Notes: generated by a model from the sequence alone, not told the origin. Shown: positions 11,891-25,198, numbered from the stretch's first letter. The stretch: 64,000 nt of DNA from Siphonodentalium dalli (GCA_032622095.1 CP136067.1:99128707-99192706); one strand, 5' to 3'. Numbers and translations are program-made.

Positions 11891-12694
11891 CCCCCCCCCC
11901 CACACATATCTCCTATATCCGTTCCTATTGTCCTAGCCACTTCCAATCCCTAACGAAATATTCCCGAAAACTCAATATTGGTTCCTGGCCATGTTTAAAT
12001 GTGAAATGTAATATATGTGTTTCAACTGTGGCCCGCGCCATCCAACAGAATAACGGGCATAAGTGACTCCACCAGAATCCAATATGAACCAATGAATCCC
12101 ACACAGGGGCCGCATGCCCTTAACGCACAAAGGGGCCGCTGGTCCCTCCGACGCTGAATAAAGCCTCTCTTCTAGAACCTGTTTCAGCTAGTAATATATA
12201 TTTACAAGAACATATTTATGACAGTTGCATGGAAAGTGTGAGGTACCAGTTGGGAATTTCAAATTCGGGGCGGTTTCCAATGATAATAATGCGGGAAACA
12301 TTGTTTTCTCAATGGGGGTGGGACCCCGTTGTTGCAGCTGGAAATACACAGGTGGATACCCTTAAGAAATACCGCCAACTACCAATCCTGCGAGATAGAG
12401 TTTCTCCCCTTGGTACGGTATTAAGATCGAAAGATCAGCCCATCGTTTAGTTTATCAGTGTTTGCCTGCGCGTTGAAGCATGGTATATGAAGGTACATAA
12501 TGTAAAACTGTTTGCAAACATTAAATGTAATATGCGACGTGTATGTTGTGCAAATGCAATAGAAAATCATATAATACAGCATCACAATATTTTAAAGATC
12601 GTATATTTAAAATTAGACTCCGTGGACAACAAAACTGACACTCATAATAAAGAGCGTTTTTGCTCCATGGTATGGGAACGTAGCAAGAAGCAGT
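11891..12694. other. Unannotated intergenic sequence
   Basis: No gene recognised. The open frames near 12229-12450 and 12487-12816 have no domain, and the second one runs into the neighbouring MITE. Confidence 0.4.
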
Positions 12695-13095
12695 TTAACC
12701 CTTTACCCAACAAACCGGCCAAAACCGGCCAAATAAAGCTTCAACAGCCTAAAATATATTCGGTCTGTCTCAATAGAACCATACAAATATGGATATCATT
12801 GGAACCGGCTCCTTGACCACATTGTGATGGTTACAGTTATGCCCTGTGCCAATGCATTCTCTTATATATGCGAGTCGACCATAGGTCGCCTCGCATATAT
12901 AAGAGAATGCATTGGCCTAAAAAAAAGTCTTTTTTTAACACTTTTTACCATTTTTTCTTACATTCTTTAACAATTTTATAATTTTTAATGTGTTAAGCCA
13001 ATGCATTCTCTTATATATGCGAGGCGACCTATGGTCGACTCGCATATATAAGAGAATGCATTGGCACAGGGCCCTTCTGTTGGGTAAAGGGTTAA
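12695..13095. mobile_element. piggyBac-like MITE, complete 401-bp copy
   Basis: TTAA at 12695-12698 and 13092-13095. Inverted ends CCCTTTACCCAACA / TGTTGGGTAAAGGG. Hairpins of the recurring module lie at 12848-12916 and 12997-13065. They are reverse complements of one another, bounded by 'ccctgtgcc' and 'ggcacaggg', and separated by an AT-rich spacer. Nearly the same sequence is at 60445-60844. No coding capacity. Confidence 0.88.
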
Positions 13096-14640
13096 TGAGA
13101 CAATAAATTATAATCTGCTTTGTGTTGATCTATTAAATTCACACTGATCGGTGTTACAAATTTAAGAATATCTACTAGGGGACTATATATAGCGTAAGTG
13201 AACGTCCTACTTGTCATAAAAATTCTAAAAACTAAGTATGAATATAGTTATACAATAAACCAAATTTAATCATTGGCTAGTTTACATAGAATTTTGTCCA
13301 GCCTTGAACGCCCTTTATTGTAGCAATCAGTTGTTTAGTTTACATTGCACACATATACATGTATATATGCCCCACTGATTTTCAAACGCTCTTTATTTTG
13401 GGTAGGGCCTATCACTATAAATAAATAAAAGGGCTGGTGGTATCATATATAATTATTTCAGTTTGAGAATGAACGCGCATTATTCACTGCGTACTAGTTG
13501 ATTAATTAATTACTTTTAAATAAATTATTAATTAAAAGCTAAATATATCGGCATAAAATAACCGAAAAGGTTTATGATTCACAAAGAAAATATACAATAG
13601 TAAACGCTCTTTACTGTAGAAATCAGTGTTGATGATGTCATATACATGTAGACTAGTTAGTACTGGGACTTTCTTTACGGAAATATGACAACGAGATTCA
13701 CCAAAAAATAGCACGAAATAGGTATATATTCCACAAAGAAAATTGATGGTGAGATATTTCGCTCTTTATCGTGCAAAAACAAATATGCCAACTGCAATAT
13801 TTATTTGAAATTATTTCAATAATTAATATCAAGTTAACTCAATACTTAATTATGTAGCCTAACTGTTAGATTCGGATAACAACCGTTGAATATTATTGAT
13901 CGTAAAACATATGAATGCTGAGTATTATTATTTCAACTGACGTTGTTGCTATCGCCGTTTGTGTAACCTGTCGTACCGTATGAGCGCAGTTTGCAGAGTA
14001 ATATAGAACGAAATATGTGTCAGCAATGCCCAAGTGAGAGCAGAAGGTGAAGGTTGACCCTCTATATCAAGGCCACGGTCGTTGGCACAGTAGTAGGGTA
14101 ATATCAGACTTATATAACCAGGACTGACCTGACACCAAGCATACTAGGAACAAGACAGCTGTCAATCAAGACTAAGACTTACGTATGTAGTGCTTTCCTG
14201 AACCGGAATTTACGCTATTCTGATTGACCGAGACGTTTGCTGTTTTGATTGGCTGAGAAATCGCCGCACTCGACACCATCTGATCTCACCACCGGATGTA
14301 ATTTAGACGATGTGAATTTCCTTCCTAAGACTAACTTACATATTGCATGACAGTGCGTTGATCATTGTATTGCTTATATCAGAGATACAGAATATCAAGT
14401 GAGTCAGAGTGATTGCACGATTTGTTTCTGTCAGATATTTGATGGCTGATTTTAACAAATTTCATTTCACTATACCCAAACGGCTGTGCGCATGCAATTT
14501 AACAATTTATCTACGAAATGGATTCTCACACCAAGTCATAAATTTAGTTTAGATTGGGAATGGCCTATTATTTATATAGAGGGGTGTTCGGGATACATTA
14601 GCAGCGAAAATATAATAAAAGTGTTTAAGGTTTGCTAGAC
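13096..14640. other. Gene-free region with a clustered AACGCTCTTTA motif
   Basis: No credible reading frame. The word AACGCTCTTTAtt or a close variant occurs four times in one orientation (13307, 13385, 13603 and 13758), once reversed just upstream (12646) and once at 11597. Two copies are followed at a short distance by ATCAGT. The same word is found in the arms of the Polinton-like element near 40.4-42.1 kb. Whether it is regulatory or a relic of a related element is unknown. Confidence 0.4.
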
Positions 14641-15115
14641 CAAAATGGAATATACATTGAATGTACGTCCAACTTTCCCCACCGCTGGCAACGGAGGGTT
14701 TTATTCAAGTCCGGAAAGGACGAATATGACACAAGACACAACCAAACCGCGATTTTCTCCGGATAACACATATTCTAATACGTCACCTTGCCATACGATT
14801 TACCTTCCTTTTCCAAAAAAGAGAAATTTATCGAGGATTTTTCTCGATCAGTCAAACGACTCGCGAAGCATTGTGACCATTTTCCCGGTATGTTCGAATG
14901 AGCACCGAGCATATTTTCCCCTCGATATTGCGCGGTATATGCCAGGAACTCAAATTGAACAGACCCGAAACATGGCCGACTTGCTTCACGGGTCGTTCGC
15001 CTGATCGAGAAAAAAGCTCGTTAAATGTCTCTTTTTGGGGGAAAAGAAGAACGTTGAACATCAATGACGTTTTAACTCCCTCCAATGCAATGGATTACCC
15101 CATTCAATTATAAAA
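14641..15115. repeat. Diverged inverted repeat, probably a decayed MITE
   Basis: The stretch 14815-14880 ('caaaaaagagaaattta', 'ttttctcgatcag') is imperfectly complementary to 14985-15050 ('ctgatcgagaaaa', 'aatgtctctttttggg'). A 119-codon open frame (14645-15004) crosses this fold. It shows no domain and is better explained by the repeat than by a gene. Confidence 0.4.
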
Positions 15116-16084
15116 GTATACATAAGAATGGTATATTATTCATTTGAAGGGGTGTACAGGAGAAATGAGCAGACGACAGACATACGAAAAGATAATACAA
15201 GCGCCGAAGGAGTCATATAATAAAGTGGGGAAAATCGCATGCAGGTGGAGAAAAGTGATTGCCCGCAGACGCTACGGTGCTGCGATGTATGCAGCTACGA
15301 TTTTATCCACGTGATCGATCACATGATAGCAAAATGTTATATCACATTCTCCGCATTGTGCAATTATATACCTATGTATACATGGCATCAATGTGGCCTC
15401 GTTTTTGTAAGTCCAAGAAGTTTGTGAACTTTGCGCCATTTTTGAATTTTCTCTTTTTGTGGTATTTACAACATGACCAGTGCGACCATGGGCATGTGAC
15501 AGCTACGATCACGCGCGTTGTCAAGGTCACGCCACGATTTTCCTGGTAAAAATCAAACATTGCTTGATCGCTACGATTTGGCCACGACATTGGATGCTCC
15601 ACCTGCGATTTTCCACCTGCGATTTTAATCGCAGCGTCTGCGGTGGCACTTACTGATGGAAATGTTTTGAAAATAAGATCAACAAACGACCATTATCATC
15701 TGAACATTTCCCACGGGAACAGGGAAGAATCCAGAGATAATTTGGGGACACCTGTTTCCAGCAGATGATACATATATTCCCATATAACTTAATAAGGCTT
15801 CTATACGCCCCGAACCAACACAGATACATGCACATATATTTTTTCTGATTTCAAAATTAAACATGCAACTAAAGGCTCTATTGCAACTACAGATTTTTTA
15901 TTTAAATAGCATCTTGTTGAGTTCCCTTGGAAAATTCAGGTTGACTCAATACTGTCCACTAGGAATTTGGGGACATTTGGGATTCTCGAGTTTGGGCACC
16001 ATACCTGTAACAGGTATCAAAATAGCCCTGGAAATTTCCCTGCACGGGAACTACTCACCAGTGAGTATTTAGTACATAAATGGT
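15116..16084. other. Unannotated sequence with weak inverted repeats
   Basis: 'gcagacgct' and 'aatcgca' words at 15235-15290 recur inverted at 15600-15650, and 'gctacgattt' recurs, hinting at a decayed foldback element at about 15225-15655. Nothing coding is recognised. Confidence 0.35.
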
Positions 16085-16550
16085 TAAAGGTACTCAATCC
16101 GATTCGATGGTCCCCATATAACCAAATTTCAACAACAACAACAACATTTTAGAAATGCCGCTTCAGTTATCAGAATCGATTAATTGCCCAAAAATAATGC
16201 TAACCACAGTCATCTATAGTATTTATATAAACTTGCACAAAACGTGTTATTTATAAAAAACATTTTGTTCAAAGAAATTATGCCGGTTTGCCAAATATCT
16301 GACACAAAAAGCCACTTGATTTTAGAGTTATCCATCTTCATCCGCAATTTGGTCCGAGACCGTTTTCTCGTCAACTTTTTACTGGGCCACTAAAGATAAT
16401 CGGTGGTGAAAAATAATAGATTTAAAAAATCGGTATCTTATCACTCTAAGCTTTGATGGGTGGGTTCCTCGACTCGAATCATATATTTGTTACCCCCGAA
16501 GCCAAGGAAATAGTAATTTGCGAGCGTTAATTCGGATTATGCTTCTTTAA
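16085..16550 (-). mobile_element. Diverged MITE, same family as 61636-62106
   Basis: Starts AAAGGTACTCAATCCGAT. Blocks such as 'agttatccatcttcatccgc' and 'gggtgggttcctcgactcga' match 61636-62106 in reverse orientation. The right end is decayed ('gagcgttaattcggatt'). Confidence 0.65.
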
Positions 16551-16576
16551 TGATCGTATATCTCTTCCTGAAATGA

Positions 16577-17051
16577 CATATGTGACCCGCCATATCAAAT
16601 TCAGTCGTAAGTCGGGATTTTTTTTACCCTGTGCCAATGCATTCTCTTATATATGCGAGTCGACCATAGGTCGCCTCGCATATATAAGAGAATGCATTGG
16701 CCTAACAATTTTTTATCATTTTTTTTAAATAAATGTTTCTTACAATTTTTAGGACATAAAATAAAAAACATCCATTACCCTGCAGGGAGCCCCACATATA
16801 TATAGAAGCATATAGAAGAGTGTCGTCTGCTCATGTTTGTCTGGGGCTCTGTATGGGTGAAATTATAAAATTGTTAAAGAATACAAGAACAAATTATTAA
16901 AATTGTAAAAAATTGTTAGGCCAATGCATTCTCTTATACATTGTATATGCGAGGCGACCTATGGTCGGCTCGCATATATAAGATAATGAATTGGCACAGG
17001 GTAAAACAAATCCCGACTTACGACCGGATTCGATATGGCGGGTCACATATG
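16577..17051. mobile_element. MITE of a second family carrying the paired-hairpin module
   Basis: Ends are inverted: 'catatgtgacccgccatatc' at the left and its complement at the right, with similarity continuing through 'gtaagtcgggattt'. These ends are unrelated to the TTAA/CCCTTT ends of the piggyBac-like copies. The same hairpin pair nevertheless lies inside (16633-16701 and 16920-16995), bounded by 'accctgtgcc' and 'ggcacagggt'. The right hairpin has small changes. Confidence 0.8.
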
Positions 17052-18212
17052 TAGTTTCCGGGGTATTTAAAACAATAAATATCGATGGAAGACATGCACC
17101 TATCCGGAAAGGCTTCTATCAATTAATACTCATTGTATTTCGATTGTTTGTGGTATTTAATACATACAACATTTTGCGACAATTTTACGGGCTTTGTTTT
17201 AGAACAGACAATAAGGCGAATTCGGGTAGTAGCAAGCGGGAGAACTCTATCTTGTAAGCACTCTCCATCAAGGCAAACTCCATTTCGCTTCAGATATTTT
17301 GTAGGAATAAACCACTTCATTATGAATTTATATACAAATAATATATCAAATCTTCAGTTTTATATTTTTAATAAAAATTGTTGGATTTAATTAAGAAAAT
17401 ACATGCCGACAGCGTTCAGACATAGCGTAGCGAGTGGACTGAACTCTGTTTTGCAGCTTGGACCGTAAGCCCGCGAGTTCCATACGCATCCGGTTGACGT
17501 CACAGGACGTAAATGGCGTTCGCTTCTATATACCACGACAATCTCTACCAGAGCGCACCAGTCATACTTCCTTTCTGACTCTGTCACCTGCTGTATGGGT
17601 ACTAGTCTGTGTTTCTATATTTTGCTTGGTGTTTTCCAGCAAAAATGGCGAAACCCTATCGCTCCAAAGTCAAATTTTCTATGTGCTTTGAGAACAATTC
17701 CCGCACTAAAACATAATGCCAGAATGGAAAATCAGAGCGGTAGGTTTGTTGACGATTTTCGCAAGCTACTCGTCAAAATTGCAGCAAATTAGAACTCTTG
17801 TGTTTGACTTGCCGTGCGAGTTGTGACAATGTCGTACACGTGCGTTCGACTTTTGTGCTGATAAAAATAATTGGAGAACCGAATCACACCGTTTCGAAAT
17901 ATAGTTCTTCGGTTTTAGTGGGCTTTTCAAACTTAAGGTTCAAAATTTATAAAAAAAAAATCGATATTGTGTGTGCTTAACAAGGGTAGCATGTTGCTGT
18001 GTTCGCTTACTATGTATCTTAATATAGCGGATGTCCACCAAATGTGGGTGAAATGTCGCCGTATAGCAACGGTCGTATCGAGTCATGAAGGGAGGTAAAC
18101 CCTGCATGGAGTTTGATACCATGATATCGGAACTATAAAATAAAAGCATACTCACACATGACAAAACAAGTAGTCTGGTCGATAAAAGATTTGACATAGA
18201 ACAAATTTGCAC
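17052..18212. other. Unannotated intergenic sequence
   Basis: Several open frames of 60-90 codons overlap on both strands with no domain I recognise. No repeat noted. Confidence 0.4.
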
Positions 18213-21200
18213 TAACTTGGTTTGTATACCATTTTGAAGAGGAAGCTCTCCTTCATAACATATCCAAAATCCGCTTTGAGCATTTTTTGTAATTCAAGAT
18301 GGCGTCCAAGATGGCTGCCATTTTCCTATAAGTCAGCTTGATGCAATTATAGTGAGAACCTCTTGTCATATGTATACACATGTAAACAATTTAATGAAGC
18401 TAAGACATCACGCCACCTGTATGTGCCAAATTGGAACTCCCCATCCAAGATGGCCGTCAAAATGGCGACCGGAAGTGGAGTTTTTACGTTTTTTTATTAA
18501 TATCTTTAAGATAAGTTTCTGTGGTTTGGAACTGGTTGAGAATTGTGACTTTATTTTGTATTTAGCATGTTAACTGACCATTGGAGCAATGAAATAAGCT
18601 GTTCGTGTGGTCCACACCCCTTCCGATCACTCAAAAATTCGATTTTACAAAACGCGGTATAACATTTCACAAAAGATCCCCAAGATTCTAATCATATTTC
18701 ACCAAGAAGTGGGAAGAACTGTGCAATGTAAGTGATTCATTCTATATCTTATTGATATTCGAACTCAGTGGTACCAAAATTGTCACTTTGGCTCAAAATG
18801 GCTGCCTAAATGGCCACCAAAATATGGAAAATGGTAATTATTATCCCAGCGTGCCATGCAACCGCTTACAAGTTGTGATGATGCACACAATTGACTATTT
18901 TGTCTCATATATCTTGAGTACTAACATTTCTGATGCACCTTATGTATTTGTTACTATTTTAACCACCGAAATTACCAGAATTATTCGAATTTTTCTGTCA
19001 CAAACCTGATATCAAAATCGGCAAAAAATCGCAATCAAAGCAATATGGATTTTGCCAAAAGCGTCCTTATTTTTGAACGGAAATGGGCAGAACGTTGAAA
19101 CGGAACTGAGAGGGATCATATTATGTGGCTATTCTGGCCCATTAGCATCAACATTGATCAACTTAATACAGTGTGTATGTCTGTTGACTGGATGGTCATA
19201 TGCGAGGTGAGTAGGTATACATGGAGTTATTGTATTCATGAATGATGTGATTAGTTATACAATGTGTGACTATATGGTCATGGATGGGATGTCCATAGTG
19301 AGATGTATAGGTACATAATGAGTAGATGTATGGTGATGTGTGATGTGAACATGTTTACAGTGAGTGGCTGTCTGGTCATTGAAGTGGTGTATGGTCATAA
19401 CGAGAGCAGCTACACTGTCCTGTATGTATATATGGAGTGACTGTGTGGTCAGGGGTGCGCTGTATATATGTGCATTGGATGGCTGTATTGCAATGGGTGA
19501 GTGTATATGTATACATATGTTGGATGTATGGCAATGAATGGGTGTATGTATACACAGGGTGTTGTTGTATGGTTATGGACAATGTGTATATGTACATGAA
19601 ATGACTGCACGGTCATTGTTGAAGTGTATATGCATACCTAGAGTACACTTTGATGGCCATTGGCGCCTAGCGTATATAGAGAGTGACCTCACGGTGATGG
19701 GCGAGATGTATATGTTTATATGTAGGGTCTATTGTATTGTCATTGGTGGTGTGTACAGGCATACAGTGAATATCTGAATTCTCATGGAGAGGGTGTATAT
19801 CTATACAGCGAGTGGCTGAATTGTCACGATGGAGCTGTATTGTCTGTATTGTTTGAATTGTACGAATGGCTGTGTGTGCGGGTATTGGTATATCTAGAAG
19901 GGCTGTATGGCCATTGACGAGGTGTATATATACACATGGAGTGACGCTGTGGTAATGGGTGGGGTGTATATGTATATCACGAGTGACTGCATGGCATGGC
20001 AAAATTAATGGTGGGGTGAATTGATATACAAGAAGTGACTATGATCACGAATGTGGTTTATGCGTATACATAGAGAGGCTGAATTGTCATGGGTCAGGTC
20101 TATATGCAAGTCTGGAGTGTATGAATGGCCGTATGCGCGGTACGAGACATTGATATATCTAGAGGTGCTGTCAGGCCACTTTTGTGAGCTCTATTTGTGT
20201 ATACCTGGAGGACACTGTAGTTTTGGGTTGGGTATGTATGTATATCTTGGGTGGCTATATGGCCACGGGTGTCACACATATGTATATATACAGGGAGTGA
20301 GACTGTATGACCACTGGTGAGGCAAATAGGTATACAAGAAGTGATGTATGATCATGGACGCAGCGAACATGTATGGAGTGACTGTATGGTCATCGGTGAG
20401 GTGTATATGTATATCTTTAGTGGTTGTATATCTATGCATGTGGCAAATAAATATACATTGAGTGACTGTATGGCATATGGTTAGGCAAATAGGTATACAA
20501 GAGGTTACTTTGTGTTCATATATGTAGTGAATATGTATACAGGTCATGTGAGGTGTATGAGTATTCCTGATGTGTCTGCATGGTTATTCATGGCTATATG
20601 GCCACGCGTTGGTGTATGGGTAAACCCAATTGTGGCTGTGTGGTAATGGGTGGGTGTATGTCTATACAGCGAGTGGCACATGTCCATTTACGTGGTATTC
20701 ATGTATATATGGAGTGACTGCATGGTCATGTGTGATATGTACAGGTGCACCTTTGTGTGACTATCGCTTTCCACAATAACTCAAGGATATGTTAATCGAT
20801 AGGGGTAATATCAGAGTGTTCTCCACATTAAATGAGTTTTATATGCAATGTGAAGAAAACGGTTTTCCTGACAATAGTTTATAAGTTAATCAATTTTGAT
20901 GCTAATAGGCCAGAGTAGCCACATAATATGATACCTTTCAGTTCAGTTTCAACGCCATGTCCGTTTCCGTTAAAAACGTGGACAGAATCCCAAAAGAGGT
21001 GTTCGGCAAAATCCATACTGCATCCCTTAAAATGAATTTGTCGTAGCTCATAAGGTTTTCTGGGACAACCATAATATACGATTAAGTTGTCAGTTGATTA
21101 AGTAGCATGTTTAGTAACCAAGTGAGTCACAATTTGCTACCATTTCGGAACAGCAGAGAACAGTGTTCGGAATATAAACTTTTTACAAAATTTGGTTGCC

Positions 21201-22158
21201 ATTTTGCAAGTCATCTTGAGTAATATTGTCTAAAGCACCACACTATGCCATATTTAAGGCATATCAAAATAAAAAGAACCTTTGATACTAAAGATAGTTC
21301 CATTTTACTTGACAAAAATGGTCCAAACATGAAAAGTTATTTTTTTTTGCCGAGTTTGATGTTGTTTGTGATAGAAAAATCGCATAATTCTGGTAATTAC
21401 AGAATATTAAATAGTAAACATTAATCAAGGTGCATGATAAATGTTGGTATTCATTGTATATAAGACTGAATAGTCATTTGTGTACATCATCACAACTTGT
21501 AATCGGTTGCTTGGCACGCTGGAATAATAATTACCATTTTCCATATTTTGGCGGCCATTTAGGCAGCCATTTTGAGCCAAAGTGACAATTTTGGTACCAT
21601 TGAGTTCGAATATCAATAAGACATAGAATGCATCACTTACATTGCAAAGTTCTTCCCACTTCTTGGTTAAATATGACCAGAATCCCAAAGGGGATCTTTT
21701 GTGAAATGTTATACCGCGTTTTGTAAACTCGAATTTTTGTATGATCGGAAAGGGTGTGGACCCCACGAACAGCATATTTCATTGCTGCAATGGTCAGTTA
21801 ATATGCTATATACAAAATAAAGTCACAATTCTCAACCAGTTCCAAATCACAGAAACTTATCTTAAGAGTATTAGTAAAATATTCCACTTCCGGTCGCCAT
21901 TTTGGCGGCCATCTTGGACGGGGGTTCCAATTTTGTCAAGTAAAGATGGCGTTATATCATAGCTTCACAAAAATGTATACATGTGTATACATGTGACAAG
22001 ATGTTATCACTATAATTGCATCAAGCTGACTTATAGGAAAATGGCAGCCATCTTGGACGCCATCTTGAATTACAAAAAATTCTCAAAGCAGATTTTAGCG
22101 GATTTTGGATATGTTATAGAGGAGAGCTTCCTCTTCAAAATGGTATAAAAACCAACTT
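18213..22158. mobile_element. ~3.9-kb non-autonomous element with ~1-kb TIRs and minisatellite core
   Basis: Left arm 18213-19165 and right arm 20893-22158 are inverted copies. Outermost blocks are 'aacttggttt' and 'taccattttgaagaggaa'. Further in are 'gcgtccaagatggctgcca', 'gcggtataacatttcaca' and 'gtggctattctggccc', all found complemented on the right. The right arm is longer by about 230 bases near 21009-21240. The core is a minisatellite (19165-20760). No transposase. Very long TIRs around a tandem-repeat core resemble foldback-type elements, but no superfamily can be assigned and I found no clear target duplication. Confidence 0.7.
19165..20760. repeat. Minisatellite core, degenerate ~50-60-bp unit
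   Basis: About 1.6 kb of imperfect repeats built from 'gtgtatatgtatac', 'gagtgactgtatggtcat' and 'gggtgaggtgta'. Spacing drifts, so a single period cannot be given. It is related to 9350-9910. Confidence 0.8.
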
Positions 22159-22230
22159 TAAAAGTCTGTTTGTTTGAATTCACGGATTCTTGGACGGATT
22201 GCGCGTGAAATAAACACAGAACGACATGTG

Positions 22231-22760
22231 TTAACCCTTTCAGTGCCAGGTCAGATTTTTGTATCAACCCATATACCCTGTGCCGATGCATTCTCTTATA
22301 TATGCGAGTCGACCATAGCTCGTCTCGCATATATAAGAGAATGCATTGGCCTAACATTTTTTCATCATTTGTTATTATTTTTTACAATTTTTTACAATTT
22401 TAATAATTTTTTCTTATATTCTTTAACAGACTTATTTTGTAGGTTTAGTGCCAGGGAATCTTACGTTTTTCATGGGCATCAAAATTATTACTATGAATTC
22501 TTGGTGATAGTTTTGAGTTATAACATGCCCCTAAGGTTTTAACCAATTTGTTTTTTTAATTCGCTATAGCATGCATGCTTAAGCATACCCAAAAAAATGA
22601 GAGAGAATACATTGGCCTAACAATATTAACTTTGACGTTGTAAGCCAGTGCATTAATTCTCTTATATATGCGAGGTTCCCTATTATTGGACACTCACATA
22701 TATAAGAGAATGCACCTGCACATGATATTTAATGCTGCACCAACGCAGCGCCCGTCAAGA
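22231..22760. mobile_element. TTAA-type MITE with paired hairpins, right end decayed
   Basis: Left border TTAACCCTTTCAGTGCCAGG at 22231. The first hairpin of the module (22282-22350) is well preserved, the second (about 22643-22712) is diverged. The expected right end is recognisable only weakly ('cccgtcaagaaagga' near 22755). Confidence 0.55.
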
Positions 22761-23318
22761 AAGGACAAAAGACAGCTACCGTGGCGAAGAAGTAACGGAT
22801 TCTGAAAAACATTGGGTGGTAGATCTACTCGACATAATGTTCAACAAAATGAAGTTGGCGAAGTATCCTATAGATATATGATGTATATATAGATTGATAA
22901 TGTCCAAAGTAAATGTTCCGCTTACCATGCTGCATTATTGAAGGCAACAGAAAATTATTCGTAGCACACAGGCATAGCGGAAATCACTGACACGTCGAAA
23001 TTTTTGCTTCATATATATACGTTTACTTCAGATATGTTCATGGAAATCCCCATCCAGTCATATATGGCTTCCCTCTTGAGTGAATCAGCTCAAAAATTCA
23101 CAACCAATCAGAATAGGCGAATATGTTACACAAGGATGTGCGCCACATGCACCACTAAGTGGATCAGGACTTACGTCAATTGAGAAATGTATAAGTATGA
23201 AACTGCTGAGAAATATGTACGGTATACAGCGGGCCAATTGCAACCCAAAAGTTTATGTTACGACGAAGTGGAGTTATAGAAAGCAATACACAGGAAACGA
23301 AATCATCAGTTCTATACA
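22761..23318. other. Upstream region of the Toll-like receptor
   Basis: No repeat or second gene recognised. It would contain the receptor's promoter, but I see no decisive core element. Confidence 0.4.
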
Positions 23319-25198
23319 ATGAATCATTATACAACATTCGTTGTTGTCACTCTATTCGCTGTCGTTGCGTGTGTTACCACAGAGACGCGTGTGAACACGG
23401 CGATCATAGAAACACACAATGCGCAAAACATGACTATACCGGAGCGTCTGCGGGGAAAATGTTCTTTTGGTGGAGGACTCATTAATCTTAAAGGGCTCTC
23501 GTTAAAAGAAAATCAAATCATACAGGTCACGTGCGAACCAGGAGACGATATTCTATCAATCGGTGAAATTTCTGCGTGGATCGAACATGACTTAGAGTTA
23601 TCTAACTTGGTTATTGTTGTGAGCATAACGTGCCGCAACATGACGGGAGGCGTGACGTCATTTTTCAACCTGAGGCGTATCACACATCTACGAGTGGAAG
23701 GGTGTGAAATTCACAAAAGAAGTGATTGGTGGAAGAATTATAACATGGATTATTTAGAGATACTAGAATTAGTTGATTCAAAAATTGTCGCTGGGAGTTT
23801 GGCGGTATATGATTTGATACCGGCTCTGCTGAACGGGTTTTCGTTATGCGGACCTGCAAATTTATCGAGAATATCATGGGTGAATACTACTGTCGAAGTC
23901 AAGGAAAAGGGGATTATGGCTGTTCTCAAGTTTCTGAAAAAATTTCCTGCGTTTTGTAAATATAATAAACTCACAGAGATTCGCTATTGCTTCAATGAAA
24001 AATCGTCCCGAATTTTGCAAGATCTGGTAGCGCTTGGAACTTTTCCAGTGTTAGAGACACTTGATGCGTCAAGCTGCTCACTTAATAAATTCCCGTCAGT
24101 CGTGAATAAGATGGCATATACCTTAACTGGCTGTCCTTTCCGTCATTGCGTTATATAAATCTGTCGGGAAATCATTTATCAGATTTCACGATCGACGACA
24201 ATAGACTCCAAGGAAATACTATCCTAGATTTATCTCGCAACAACATCACGAGACTTTCTAAACGAGAAGCTGAATCGCTGGGAGCACTCAAGACTGTTTC
24301 AGTGGACCTTCGAGAAAACCCCTTCGTGTGTGATTGTGACATTTTGGAAACAATTGACATACTTCGCAACCAATCTAGTAATTCCAGTAGGGTCATTCCT
24401 CACCTCACATGCGTGTGGCCGATGCGTTTGCGCGGATTTTCCATCCCGGCGTTAAACAGGACTGACGTCTGCCCAGAACCAGCAGACGATAACCCACTTA
24501 CGAGTCACAATACGAGTGAGGTGCACCAATTCCCATGGGCATCAATCGTGGGACCCACAGTAGCATGCCTGGTGTTTTTACTGGCCTTCTTTGTCATACG
24601 AAGATATAGGCGTGAAATTGAAGCTATATTTTGGGCGAAGTTCGGATTTGTTCCCACGTGTCCTTTGTTTAGACGTCAAAAAAGCGAAACTGAGGCTGAT
24701 GAAACGTTTGCCTACGACTCTATTATATTTTACGAACAGAACGACGTCAGATGGGTTCAAGATTCCTTCTTGGAGCCAATGGAGGCATTCGATCGCGAAC
24801 TAGACCGTGAGCCATTCACTTTCTGCCTTCACCACAGGGATTTTTTACCTGGCCCAGGAATCGCCGATAATATAGTGCAACACGTTGACAAGAGTCGTCA
24901 CGCAATTCTAGTGGTCAGTAGGAAATTTCTTAAAAGTAACTGGTGTATGTTTGAATTCGAAACTGTATTCGGGAAAAGTATTTCTTGGAGGAATCGCCGT
25001 CTTATTATTATTATTATGCTTGAAGAAATTCCACCAGAAGAAATGAGCCCCAGTTTTAAGGTGTGTCTGAAACGGTATACCTACATCAAAGCAGACGACA
25101 ACCGTCTTATCGAAAAGATAGGAGTTGTTTTGTCCAAGTGTGGGGAACGGAAACACAAACAGACCTGTATTGAAAATGATCGTGCACTTCTTATATGA
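23319..25198 (+). pseudogene. Toll-like receptor (LRR-TM-TIR), interrupted by a frameshift
   Basis: Innate-immune membrane receptor: an outer leucine-rich-repeat domain senses ligands and an inner TIR domain signals. The first frame (23319-24158) starts at an ATG with a signal peptide (hydrophobic FVVVTLFAVVA) and continues through degenerate LRRs. The second frame (to 25198) continues with LRR segments, an LRRCT cap (cysteines 62, 64, 89 and 109 counted from 24146), a transmembrane helix (about 132-151) and a TIR domain (about 188-330). The TIR shows box 1 FAYDSIIFY and box 2 RDFLPGPGI. The frames differ. LRR continuity can be followed from MAY in frame one to LNWLS in frame two, placing a net one-base loss or two-base gain near 24119-24121. 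No intron is visible and none would fit there. The total of about 630 residues is short for a Toll receptor. It is either a young pseudogene or an intact gene with an assembly indel. The stop abuts a transposon. Confidence 0.85.

Noticed and set aside
14645-15004. 119-codon open frame as a gene
   Set aside because: It crosses an inverted repeat, has no domain and has antisense frames of similar length.
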